A stretch of 64,000 nt of DNA from Wagnerdoeblera sp046292685. GTDB lineage: Bacteria; Pseudomonadota; Alphaproteobacteria; Rhodobacterales; Rhodobacteraceae. The stretch spans positions 38,137-102,136 of the forward strand of contig NZ_JBKBQM010000003.1 in assembly GCF_046292685.1 (NCBI RefSeq), read 5' to 3'. Under the pieces are notes generated by a model, which was not told where the DNA came from, made no database searches, and worked only from the letters and a program-made list of their open reading frames with translations. How positions within the stretch are numbered: position 1 is the stretch's first letter; every line of letters starts with the position of its first letter. A program made the position numbers and the translations under genes. This document shows positions 53,001 to 60,938 of the stretch, piece after piece.

Positions 53001-54293
53001 CTAGTCGCCCGCCAGCGCACGCGGCCTGGGCCCGCCCGTGGCCCAGTCCAGCAGCTCCACCGTATGCACGATGGGCACCTGGGTGCCCGACCCGATCTGC
53101 ATCATGCAGCCGATGTTGCCCGCGGCGATGATGTCGGGCTTCTTCGCCTCCAGCGTCGCCACCTTGCGCGCCTTCAGCTGGCCGGAAATCTCGGGTTGCA
53201 GCAGGTTGTAGGTGCCCGCGCTGCCGCAGCACAGGTGGCTGTCGGCCGGTTCCACCACCTCGAAGCCGGCGCGTTTCAGCAAATCCTTGGGCGCCGATTT
53301 CACCTGCTGGCCGTGCTGCAACGAACAGGCGGCATGATAGGCCACCCGCAGCCCCTTCGCCTCGCTTTGCGGCAGGCCCAGCTTGACCAGCAGTTCCGAG
53401 ATATCCAGCGCCATCCCCGCCACCGTGGCCGCATCCTGCGCCAGCGCCGGATCGGTGCGGAACATGTGGCCGTAATCCTTCACCGTCGTGCCGCACCCGC
53501 TTGTGTTGATGACGATGTGGTCGAGGCCACCTTCCGCCTTTTCCGCCATCCAGGCGCGGATGTTGGCGGCGGCGCTGGCATGGCTCAGGTCGGCCTTGCC
53601 CATGTGATGCGTCAAGGCCCCGCAGCAGCCCGCGCCCTTGGCCACCACCACCTCCACCCCCAGACGGCGCAACAGCCGGATGGTGGCATCGTTGATGTCG
53701 GTGTTCAGCGCCTTCTGCGCGCAACCCGTCATCAGCGCCACCCGCATCCGCCGCGGCCCTTGCGGCGCGAACACCTGCGGGTCGTCGTTGCGGCTGACCG
53801 GAGGGATCGTCTTCGGCGCCATCGCCAGCATCGCGCGCAACCGCGCATCCGGCAGCAGCGCCGCAAAGGGCCGCCCCAGCTTCGCCAGCCCCAGCGCCAG
53901 CCGGAACCGGGTGGGATAAGGGATGATCCGCGCCAGCACCGCGCGCAACACCCGGTCCATGAACGGGCGCTTGTAGGTGCGCTCGATATGGTCGCGCGCA
54001 TGATCGACCAGGTGCATGTAATGCACGCCGCTGGGGCAGGTCGTCATGCAGGCCAGGCACGACAGGCAGCGGTCGATGTGCTTGACCGTCTGCGCATCCG
54101 CCGGGCGCCCTTCCTCCAGCATCTGCTTGATGAGGTAGATGCGGCCCCGGGGGGAATCGAGCTCGTCGCCCAGCACCTGATAGGTCGGGCAGGTCGCGGT
54201 GCAGAACCCGCAATGTACGCAGGTGCGCAGGATCTCGTCGGCGCGCTGCGTCCCTGGGTCGCGCAACTGCTCGGGGGTGAAGAAGGTCTGCAT
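53001..54293 (-). CDS. glcF: Glycolate oxidase iron-sulfur subunit
   Basis: A 430-residue subunit with two 4Fe-4S ferredoxin sites, CVHCGFCTATCPT (about 26-38) and CLSCLACMTTCPSG (about 78-91), and two CCG domains (GAGCCGALTHHMG and ADSHLCCGSAGTYN). It passes electrons from the flavin subunits GlcD/GlcE to the respiratory quinone pool when glycolate is oxidised to glyoxylate. It is last in the glcD-glcE-small gene-glcF operon, starting one base after the small gene's stop. Lengths and motifs are normal. Confidence 0.94.
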   Translation of the reverse strand: MQTFFTPEQLRDPGTQRADEILRTCVHCGFCTATCPTYQVLGDELDSPRGRIYLIKQMLEEGRPADAQTVKHIDRCLSCLACMTTCPSGVHYMHLVDHARDHIERTYKRPFMDRVLRAVLARIIPYPTRFRLALGLAKLGRPFAALLPDARLRAMLAMAPKTIPPVSRNDDPQVFAPQGPRRMRVALMTGCAQKALNTDINDATIRLLRRLGVEVVVAKGAGCCGALTHHMGKADLSHASAAANIRAWMAEKAEGGLDHIVINTSGCGTTVKDYGHMFRTDPALAQDAATVAGMALDISELLVKLGLPQSEAKGLRVAYHAACSLQHGQQVKSAPKDLLKRAGFEVVEPADSHLCCGSAGTYNLLQPEISGQLKARKVATLEAKKPDIIAAGNIGCMMQIGSGTQVPIVHTVELLDWATGGPRPRALAGD

Positions 54294-54294
54294 C

Positions 54295-54597
54295 TCAGGC
54301 TCCGACGAACCGCTGCACGATCAGCAGCGCGACGATGTAAAGAAACGGCAGCATCGCCAGATAGGCAAAGCGGCTCAGCCGGTCGCCCATCAGCGCCCGC
54401 ACCCCTTGCGCCACCAGCGCCAACGCGATTCCCGCCCCCGCCAGCAGCGCCAGCGCGCCATCCCCGGTTGCAGCCCGGAACAGCGCCGCCAGCACCGCCG
54501 CCACCGCCATGCCCATCACCGCCTGCCGCCCCTGCGGCAACAGCGCCAGCGAGACGAACACGGCAAAGGGCAGGCCCAGAACCACGAGCCCGCTCAT
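54295..54597 (-). CDS. Small membrane protein of the glycolate oxidase operon
   Basis: A 100-residue protein with three predicted membrane helices: GLVVLGLPFAVFVSLALLP, AVMGMAVAAVLAALFRA-type (residues 27-43), and FAYLAMLPFLYIVALLIVQ near the end. It overlaps glcE by ATGA and is directly followed by glcF, so it is an integral part of the operon. I recall a gene of this kind between glcE and glcF in several Rhodobacterales. It could anchor the complex at the membrane, which is inference. Confidence 0.82.
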   Translation of the reverse strand: MSGLVVLGLPFAVFVSLALLPQGRQAVMGMAVAAVLAALFRAATGDGALALLAGAGIALALVAQGVRALMGDRLSRFAYLAMLPFLYIVALLIVQRFVGA

Positions 54598-55673
54598 GCC
54601 ATCAGCCCGGCGTTGAACAGCCCCCGCGGGTCGAACCGCGCCCGCAGGCCCGCCGCCAGCGCCGCCACCGGCGCCGGCTCGGGCTGGAACACCGGCGCCC
54701 CCGTGCCCCGCACCAGCGTCGCATGGCCCGCGAAATCGCCCAGCCGCGCCCGCAGGTCGGTCCCCGGCGCCACCAGCAACCACACCAGGCCCCCGCCCCA
54801 GTCGTAAAGGCACCCCAGCGCGCCCGCCCGCGCCACCAGCCCCGGCGCATCGGTGGCCCGCAGCGACAGCCGCCACACATCGCCCTGCACCCCGGCAAAA
54901 GGCGCGACATCGCGGATGTCGGCCCAGGGGCCTTCCGCCTCGACCCGCCCGCCCAGCATCGCCTGCAAGGCGCGCGCGCGATGGTCCACCTGCGCCGCCA
55001 GCCCTTCGAGGCGCAGATAGGTGCCGCGCCCCGGCCAATGCGCCGCGCCGCTCACCTCGTAAGGCGACCCCAGCGCGCGGGCCATCGCCGCCACCGCCGC
55101 CGCGTCGTCCAGCCCCTCCAGCACCAGCGTCGCCGCCGCCGCCGGGGCGGGCAGCACCTTCAACCCCACCTCGGTCAACACCCCCAGCGTGCCGTGGCTG
55201 CCCGACAACAGTTTGGCCAGATCGTAGCCGGTGACATTCTTCATCACCCGCCCGCCGTTCTTGACGATCCGCCCTTCGCCATCGACGAACCGCACCCCCA
55301 GCACGAAATCGCGCGCCGCCCCGACCTGCACCCGGCGCGGGCCGCTCGCGTTCGCCGCCACTACCCCGCCGATGGTGCTTTGCCCCGCCCGCCCCAGCAG
55401 GCGCCGCATATCCGGCACCTCGAAGGCCAGCCGCTGCCCTTCGGCCGCCAGCGCCGCCTCCACCTCGGCCACCGGCGTGCCTGCTTTCGCCACCAGCGTC
55501 AGCGCGCCCGGTTCATGAAGCACGATGCCGCGCAACCCGCCGGTTTCCAGCACATCGCCCGCGCAGGCCCCCAGCGCCCGCGTCCCCCCGCCGCGCACCA
55601 CCACCGGACCGCGCGCGTCGCGCACCGCCTCGGCCAGCTCCGCCTCCGTCCCCGGCCGCATCCCCATCCCCAT
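54594..55673 (-). CDS. glcE: Glycolate oxidase FAD-binding subunit
   Basis: A 359-residue FAD-binding protein of the PCMH fold. It has RGPVVVRGGGTRALG, GIVLHEPGALTLVAKAGTPV, GQSTIGGVVAANASGPRRVQ and GGRVMKNVTGYDLAKLLSGS, the typical GlcE glycine-rich segments. It works with GlcD and GlcF. The ATG at 55673 follows GAGGACAGAAA, which is also the end of a repeated intergenic motif. GlcD ends 65 bases upstream with a hairpin between. Confidence 0.93.
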   Translation of the reverse strand: MGMGMRPGTEAELAEAVRDARGPVVVRGGGTRALGACAGDVLETGGLRGIVLHEPGALTLVAKAGTPVAEVEAALAAEGQRLAFEVPDMRRLLGRAGQSTIGGVVAANASGPRRVQVGAARDFVLGVRFVDGEGRIVKNGGRVMKNVTGYDLAKLLSGSHGTLGVLTEVGLKVLPAPAAAATLVLEGLDDAAAVAAMARALGSPYEVSGAAHWPGRGTYLRLEGLAAQVDHRARALQAMLGGRVEAEGPWADIRDVAPFAGVQGDVWRLSLRATDAPGLVARAGALGCLYDWGGGLVWLLVAPGTDLRARLGDFAGHATLVRGTGAPVFQPEPAPVAALAAGLRARFDPRGLFNAGLMA

Positions 55674-55674
55674 T

Positions 55675-55729
55675 TTCTGTCCTCAAATATCCTCGGGGGT
55701 TTCCAAAGGGGGCAGACAGCCCCCTTTGG
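55675..55729 (-). repeat. Intergenic hairpin plus ATATTT motif between glcD and glcE
   Basis: Read on the minus strand, CCAAAGGGGGC and GCCCCCTTTGG form a perfect 11-bp stem with loop TGTCT. CCCCCGAGGATATTTGAGGA follows and supplies the ribosome site of glcE. A related arrangement occurs at 58923-58968. I recall this hairpin-ATATTT pattern as widespread in Rhodobacterales intergenic DNA. Confidence 0.6.
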
Positions 55730-55738
55730 CCCGCACGC

Positions 55739-57172
55739 TCAGGCCGCGCGCCGCCCGGCACTGGCGGCCAGCGGAAACACCTTGGCCGGGTTCAGCAACC
55801 ACTTCGGGTCGAACACATCCTTCACCCGCATCTGCGCGTCCAGATCCTCGGGCGCATATTGCACCCCCATCAGGTCGCGCTTCTCGATCCCCACGCCATG
55901 CTCGCCGGTCAGGCAACCGCCCACCTCCACGCACAGCTTCAGGATCTCGGCCCCGAAGGCCTCGCATTTCTCCAGATCGCCGGGCTTGTTGGCATCGAAC
56001 AGGATCAAGGGGTGCATGTTGCCATCTCCGGCATGGAACACATTTGCCACGTCCAGCCCGAAATCCTTGCTCATCTCGCCGATCCGGCGCAGCACGTAAG
56101 GCAGCGACGATACCGGGATCGTGCCGTCGAGGCACATGTAATCGTTGATCTGCCCCATCGCGCCGAAGGCCGACTTGCGCCCCAGCCAGATGCGCCGCGC
56201 CTCATCCTCGGATTGCGCCTCGCGCAGCTCCACCGGGTTGTGGCGCCGGGCGATCCGGGCAATCAGCCCCAGCTGCGCGTCGATCTCGGCCGGGCTGCCC
56301 TCCACCTCCACGATCAACAGCGCCTCGCACATCGGATAGCCCGCCTTGGCAAAGGCTTCGGTGGCCTCGATGCAGGGCCGGTCCATGAACTCGATCGCCA
56401 CCGGCAGGATGCCGGCCTTGATGATGTCCGACACGCAGGCCCCCGCCACCTCGTTGCTGTCGAACCCCATCAGAACGGGGCGCGCCCCTTCGGGCTTCGG
56501 CAGGATGCGCAGCCAGGCTTCGGTCACCACGCCCAGCTGCCCCTCGGACCCGCAGATCACCCCCAGCAGGTCCAGCCCGCCCGCATCCATGAACGGCCCG
56601 CCGATCTCCAGCACCGTGCCGTCCATCTGCACCAGCGTGACCCCCAGCAGGTTGTTGGTCGTCACCCCGTATTTCAGGCAATGCGCCCCGCCCGAGTTCA
56701 TGGCGATGTTCCCGGCAATCGCGCAGGCCAGCTGGCTGGACGGATCGGGGGCATAAAAGAACCCGTCCGCCTCCACCGCGCCCGTCACGCTCAGGTTGGT
56801 GCGCCCCGCCTGCACCTTGATGCAGCGGTTGGGGTAATCCACCTCCAGCACGCCGTTCATGCGCGCCACCCCCAGGATCACCGCATCCGCCGTCGGCATG
56901 GCGCCCCCGGCCAGGCTCGTGCCCGACCCGCGCGGCACCACCGGCACGCCTTCGTCATGGCACACCCGCAAGGCGGCCGCGACCTCCTCGGTCGTGCGCG
57001 GCAGCACGGCCGCCAGCGGCGGGCAGCGATAGGCGCTCAGCGCATCGCATTCATAGGCGCGCAGCTCGGCTTCGTCGGCGATCACCGCATCCTCGGGCAG
57101 CACCGCGCGCAACCGCGCCAGGATGCGCGCCTTGCGGGCCAGAATCGCCGGGTTCGGTAGCGGCATGTCCAT
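55739..57172 (-). CDS. glcD: Glycolate oxidase FAD-linked subunit
   Basis: A 477-residue flavoprotein, the catalytic subunit for glycolate (or D-lactate) oxidation. The FAD site includes VPVVPRGSGTSLAGGAMPTA, LACAIAGNIAMNSGGAHCLK and GSEGQLGVVTEAWLRILPKP. The catalytic/metal region is VANVFHAGDGNMHPLILFD, and GEHGVGIEKRDLM near the C-terminus is a family hallmark. The start is at 57172 (MDMPLPNPA); the ATG two codons on is equally possible. A strong GntR-type operator begins 15 bases upstream. It is the first gene of the operon. Confidence 0.94.
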   Translation of the reverse strand: MDMPLPNPAILARKARILARLRAVLPEDAVIADEAELRAYECDALSAYRCPPLAAVLPRTTEEVAAALRVCHDEGVPVVPRGSGTSLAGGAMPTADAVILGVARMNGVLEVDYPNRCIKVQAGRTNLSVTGAVEADGFFYAPDPSSQLACAIAGNIAMNSGGAHCLKYGVTTNNLLGVTLVQMDGTVLEIGGPFMDAGGLDLLGVICGSEGQLGVVTEAWLRILPKPEGARPVLMGFDSNEVAGACVSDIIKAGILPVAIEFMDRPCIEATEAFAKAGYPMCEALLIVEVEGSPAEIDAQLGLIARIARRHNPVELREAQSEDEARRIWLGRKSAFGAMGQINDYMCLDGTIPVSSLPYVLRRIGEMSKDFGLDVANVFHAGDGNMHPLILFDANKPGDLEKCEAFGAEILKLCVEVGGCLTGEHGVGIEKRDLMGVQYAPEDLDAQMRVKDVFDPKWLLNPAKVFPLAASAGRRAA

Positions 57173-57186
57173 GATGCACGATCCTG

Positions 57187-57225
57187 TTGCGTGAATTGGT
57201 AAGACAAAGTAACCAATTTACGCGA
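57187..57225. promoter_or_regulatory. Probable GntR (GlcC/PdhR/LldR-type) operator upstream of glcD
   Basis: Arms AATTGGT (57194-57200) and ACCAATT (57212-57218) are perfect. Extended to 14 bases on each side they keep only two mismatches, around an 11-base spacer. The left part, ATTGGTAAGACAAA, strongly resembles the TTGGT-N3-ACCAA sites bound by PdhR, LldR and GlcC. It lies in an AT-rich island 15 bases upstream of the glcD start. No GntR gene lies in the window. Confidence 0.68.
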
Positions 57226-57273
57226 TAGGGCAAGCAAAATCTTGGCCGCCCCGGTGCCCGCAGCCCCGCCCGG

Positions 57274-58860
57274 TCAGTATCCCAGCGCGCAGCCATCCTT
57301 GCGCGGGTCGCTGGCGCCTTCCAGCACCCCCGAATCGTGCAGCCAGATCGCCTGCGCCCCGCCCAGCGCCTCGTCCGACCAGCGCACCGCATGCCCGCGC
57401 GCGGCCAGGTCCGCCGCCACGCCCGGCGCATATCCGGTTTCCAGCGCCAGCCCGTCGATGCCGGAAAACAGCCCGGCAAAGCAGCGCGGCGCGTCGATGG
57501 CGGTCTGCGGGTCCAGCCCGAAATCCAGCAGGTTGCTGACCAGCCGCGCGTGTCCGGCCGGCTGATAGGCGCCGCCCATCACGCCGAAGGGCATCACCAG
57601 CCGCCCGCCCTGGCGCAACAGGCCCGGGATGATGGTGTGCATCGGCCGCTTGCCGCCCGCCGCCTCGTTCGGGTGGCCGGGCGTCAGCACGAAGCCCGCG
57701 CCGCGGTTCTGGAACCCGATTCCGAACCGCTCCGACGCGAGGCCCGAACCGAAGCCGTGGAACACCGAATAGATCAGCGACACCGCCATCCGGTCGCGGT
57801 CCACCACGGTCAGATAGATCGTGTCGCGGTGCACCGCCTCGGTCAGCGGTGCGGCCGCCGCCATCGCCCGCTTCGGGTCGATCAGCCCCGCCAGCCGCGC
57901 CGCCGTCTCGGGCGCCAGCATATGCGCCAGCCGGGTGGTGTGGTCGGGGTCGGCCAGAAAGCGGTTGCGCGCGTCATAGGCCAGCCGCGTGGCCTCGGCC
58001 TCCAGATGCGCGCGGTCCGCGCCCCAGGGGTCCATGGCGCCCAGGTCGAACTGCGACAGGATGTTCAGCAGCAGAATCGCCGTCGCCCCCTGACCGTTCG
58101 GCGGATGCTCGACCAGCTCCGACCCGCGATAGGGCCCGGCCACCGGCTCGGTGTAATCGCAGGCCACCGCGGCGAAATCCTCGGCCGTGTGGCACCCGCC
58201 CAGCGCCCGCAGGCTGTCGACCATGTCCTGCGCCACCTCGCCTTCATAGAACCCCGCCCGGCCCCGGGCCGCGATGCGCCGCAGCACCTCGGCCTGCCCG
58301 GGGGCGCGAAACAGCTCGCCCACCCGCGGCGCGCGGCCCCAGGGCCGGAAATGCCGCGCCCCGGCCCCTTGCAGATGCGCCGCCTCGGCCCAGTCCTTCG
58401 CCACCCGCGGGGCCACCGGCACCCCCTCCTCGGCCGCCGCAATCGCCGGCGCCAGCAGCCGGTCCAGCCCCATGCGCCCCCAGTCGGCATTCAGCCGGCA
58501 GAACGCATCCACCGCCCCCGGCAGCGTCACCGCTTCCACCCCATGGACCGGCACCGCCGCCAGCCCGCGCGCCCGCATCGCCTCGGCCGACAGCGCCGCC
58601 GGCGCCCGGCCCGACCCGTTCAGCGCCACCACGCGCTCCTCCCCGGCGGGCTTGAGCAGCACAAAGCAGTCGCCCCCCAGCCCGGTCATCTGCGGCTCGC
58701 ACAGCCCCAGCAGCACCCCGGCCGCAATCGCCGCATCCGCGGCATTGCCGCCCTCGCGCAGCACGTCAATGGCCACCCGCGCCGCCAGCGGGTGCGAGGT
58801 GGCACACATCCCGTTCACGGCAAACACCGCCGACCGGCCCGGCTTCTGGAAATCGCGCAA
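57274..58860 (-). CDS. ggt: Gamma-glutamyltransferase-family protein
   Basis: A 528-residue N-terminal-nucleophile hydrolase precursor. The autoprocessing threonine is in AVHRDTIYLTVVDRDRMAVS, near residue 350, splitting it into large and small subunits. Substrate-binding stretches include GLGGDCFVLLKPAG, TLPGAVDAFCRLNADWGRM, HPPNGQGATAILLLNIL and MPFGVMGGAYQPAGHARLVS. No signal peptide is seen, as in the cytoplasmic subgroup of this family. It would cleave or transfer gamma-glutamyl groups. A gamma-glutamylcyclotransferase gene also lies in the window (63405), but not beside it. Confidence 0.92.
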   Translation of the reverse strand: MRDFQKPGRSAVFAVNGMCATSHPLAARVAIDVLREGGNAADAAIAAGVLLGLCEPQMTGLGGDCFVLLKPAGEERVVALNGSGRAPAALSAEAMRARGLAAVPVHGVEAVTLPGAVDAFCRLNADWGRMGLDRLLAPAIAAAEEGVPVAPRVAKDWAEAAHLQGAGARHFRPWGRAPRVGELFRAPGQAEVLRRIAARGRAGFYEGEVAQDMVDSLRALGGCHTAEDFAAVACDYTEPVAGPYRGSELVEHPPNGQGATAILLLNILSQFDLGAMDPWGADRAHLEAEATRLAYDARNRFLADPDHTTRLAHMLAPETAARLAGLIDPKRAMAAAAPLTEAVHRDTIYLTVVDRDRMAVSLIYSVFHGFGSGLASERFGIGFQNRGAGFVLTPGHPNEAAGGKRPMHTIIPGLLRQGGRLVMPFGVMGGAYQPAGHARLVSNLLDFGLDPQTAIDAPRCFAGLFSGIDGLALETGYAPGVAADLAARGHAVRWSDEALGGAQAIWLHDSGVLEGASDPRKDGCALGY

Positions 58861-58922
58861 TCTGTCCTCCCCTGTTGCGGCGCCAAGCTAACGGCGGCCC
58901 GCGCACACGCAAGCCCCCCTTC

Positions 58923-58968
58923 ACCTTGACCCAAATATCCCGGGGTGAATGGGCCCGGCACGGGCCCA
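58923..58968 (-). repeat. Second hairpin plus ATATTT intergenic motif
   Basis: Read on the minus strand, TGGGCCC and GGGCCCA pair perfectly (58950-58968), then CACCCCGGGATATTTGGGTC follows. Hairpin order and the CCGRGATATTTGRG core match the element between glcD and glcE. It follows the desaturase stop and may help terminate that transcript. A further short stem AGGGGC/GCCCCT (58970-58984) overlaps the stop. Confidence 0.55.
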
Positions 58969-58982
58969 GAGGGGCAGCGCCC

Positions 58983-59906
58983 CTAACCCTTGCGCACCGG
59001 CCAGACCGGGTGCGGCACCGGGTCCTTGCGGCGCATCAGATACCGGCGGAACACCTCGGCATAGCTGGAATAGCGGTAGCCTTCGTTGCGGCGCAGGTAA
59101 TGGTCGCGGTTCTGGGCATACAGCTGCGGCAAACGGTACCACGGCACGTTCGGGTGCATGTGATGCACCACGTGATAGTTGTTGTTCAGGAACAGCAGCG
59201 CCAGCGGCCCCCGGTCCTCGACCACCACGGAGCGGGCGCGGAACTGGTCGTGCGCGCGGTGCTCCAGATAGGTGCGGATCTTCAGCAACCCGTGCCCGAT
59301 CCAGGCCGCCAGCAGATAGGCCCAGGCCGGAAACCCCGCCCAGGCCAGCCAGGCCAGCACCGGCACCAGCCCCAGCGCGTTCAGCCCCCAGTCGCGCAAC
59401 ACCCCCGGCGCCCGGGCGCGGATCAGCCGCCACTCCGACGCCATCCACATTGCATTGCCGACGATCGGCCCCAGCACGATGCGCCCCAGCAGGGTGTTGT
59501 TGGCATTCAGCACCGCCTGCCACCAGCGCGGCAGCCGCGCCCAGACCGCCGGGTCCAGGTAATTCGATTCCGGGTCGTCGTAGGGGTCGGTCAGCGCCGG
59601 GTCGTGGTGGTGCTGCAAATGGGTGTCGCGGAAGCGGCCATAGGGCACGCACAGCGCCAGCGCCGGAAACACCAGCGCCTCGTTGGCCAGGCGGTTGCGG
59701 AACGGGTGGCCATGCAGCACCTCGTGCTGCAGGCTGGAAAACTGCGCAATGGCGATGCCCGTCGCCACGATGCCCAGCGGCAGCCACAGCCCGGCCAGAA
59801 CCGTGGTGCCCAGGCCCCAGACCGCATAGGTCGCCGCGATCAGCCCCAGCGTCGCCCATTCCACCCGCGGCAAGGCCGCGGCGCGCAGATCGGGGGCAGA
59901 GGTCAT
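58983..59906 (-). CDS. Membrane fatty-acid desaturase
   Basis: A 307-residue integral-membrane di-iron enzyme. Three histidine boxes are visible: HEVLHGHP (61-68), HLQHHHD (96-102) and NYHVVHHMHP (about 242-251), plus LEHRAHDQFR. Four hydrophobic segments surround them. It introduces a double bond or hydroxyl into fatty acyl chains or a related lipid. The ATG at 59906 follows CAAAGGAGCC-like sequence (AAGGAGCCTGCG on the minus strand). It is divergent from an XRE regulator, 120 bases apart, which probably controls it. The exact lipid substrate is unknown; beta-carotene hydroxylase-like roles are an alternative. Confidence 0.9.
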   Translation of the reverse strand: MTSAPDLRAAALPRVEWATLGLIAATYAVWGLGTTVLAGLWLPLGIVATGIAIAQFSSLQHEVLHGHPFRNRLANEALVFPALALCVPYGRFRDTHLQHHHDPALTDPYDDPESNYLDPAVWARLPRWWQAVLNANNTLLGRIVLGPIVGNAMWMASEWRLIRARAPGVLRDWGLNALGLVPVLAWLAWAGFPAWAYLLAAWIGHGLLKIRTYLEHRAHDQFRARSVVVEDRGPLALLFLNNNYHVVHHMHPNVPWYRLPQLYAQNRDHYLRRNEGYRYSSYAEVFRRYLMRRKDPVPHPVWPVRKG

Positions 59907-59997
59907 CGCAGGCTCCTTCGTTCGTCGTTCGCGGTGGTGGTGATAGCGCGCCTGCCCGGCCTTGCGCAGGGCAGGAATGCGCTGCAAAAAGGCACGA

Positions 59998-60028
59998 GTG
60001 TTGACCATATGCAACAGGTGTTGACCAT
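59998..60028. promoter_or_regulatory. Direct-repeat operator at the start of the XRE regulator gene
   Basis: GTGTTGACCAT occurs at 59998-60008 and again at 60018-60028, a 20-base period of about two helical turns. The first copy also sits in an imperfect inverted repeat, TGTTG...CAACA. The second copy overlaps the ATG at 60027, where a bound repressor would block its own translation or transcription. Confidence 0.55.
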
Positions 60029-60869
60029 GCAGGACAAGCGCGACCGCGCCGCCCTGTTCCGCGACCGGCTGGCCCGGGCGCTGGCCGACCGCGCCTTGTC
60101 GCAGGCCGCCCTGGCCCGCGCCGTCGGGGTGGACCGTTCGACCATCTCGCAGCTGCTGGCACCGGGGACCAAGCGCCTGCCCAACGCCCAGGTGGTGGCC
60201 GAATGCGCCGCGGCGCTCGATGTTTCGGCCGACTGGCTGCTGGGCCTGGCCGACCGGCCCGAACGCGGGCCCGAACTGCTGGCCGGGGCGCTGACCATGA
60301 CCGCCGCCCCCCGCGCGCTGATCGACGAGACGATCTTTGCCTGGCACCGCGAGGCGGCCGGCTACAAGATCCGCCACGTGCCGGCGACGCTGCCCGACAT
60401 GCTCAAGACGCCCGAGATGCTGCGCTGGGAATATGCGCCGCATCTGGGCCGCACGGTGGAGCAGGCCATCGGCGCCTCGCAGGACCGGCTGGCCTGGATG
60501 CGCGGGTCGGGGTCGGATTACGAAATCGCCGTGCCGCTGCACGAACTGGCCGCGATGGTGCGCGCCGAAGGCTATTACCGCGACCTGCCCGATGCCACCC
60601 GCCGCGGCCAGATCGCCCGGCTGATCGACCTGGGCGAGGCGCTGTATCCCGCGCTGCGCATCTGCCTGTTCGATGCACGGCGGCTGTTTTCGGCGCCGCT
60701 CACGGTGTTCGGGCCGTTGCAGGCGGTGCTGTATGTGGGCGGGCACTACCTGGCGTTCCGCGACCCGGCGCGGGTGGCGACGCTGACACGGCATTTCGAT
60801 ACCCTGGTGCGCGAGGCCAGCGTCACCGCGCGCGACCTGCCGGCGCATCTGCGCGCGCTGTCCGCCTGA
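60027..60869 (+). CDS. XRE-family regulator with unknown C-terminal sensor domain
   Basis: A 280-residue protein. The N-terminal XRE helix-turn-helix (about 11-70) reads LSQAALARAVGVDRSTISQL and AAALDVSADWLLGLADRPE. The remaining ~200 residues, with FAWHREAAGYKIRHVPATLP, EYAPHLGRTVEQAIGASQDR and FGPLQAVLYVGGHYLAFRDP, form a domain I could not assign. It may sense a lipid or stress signal. I chose the second ATG (60027) behind CAGGTG; an in-frame ATG at 60009 adds six residues. It is divergent from the desaturase. Confidence 0.85.
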   Translation: MQDKRDRAALFRDRLARALADRALSQAALARAVGVDRSTISQLLAPGTKRLPNAQVVAECAAALDVSADWLLGLADRPERGPELLAGALTMTAAPRALIDETIFAWHREAAGYKIRHVPATLPDMLKTPEMLRWEYAPHLGRTVEQAIGASQDRLAWMRGSGSDYEIAVPLHELAAMVRAEGYYRDLPDATRRGQIARLIDLGEALYPALRICLFDARRLFSAPLTVFGPLQAVLYVGGHYLAFRDPARVATLTRHFDTLVREASVTARDLPAHLRALSA

Positions 60870-60938
60870 CGGTCGGGGCGGGGGCCGGGCCGGGCGCCTG
60901 CCCCCGCCCGCCGCCCGGCCCGCTGCCCTGCGCGCCGG

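Noticed and set aside
52671..56099. A 1142-codon open frame on the plus strand
   Set aside because: It is the antisense shadow of glcF, glcE and glcD, which are well supported.
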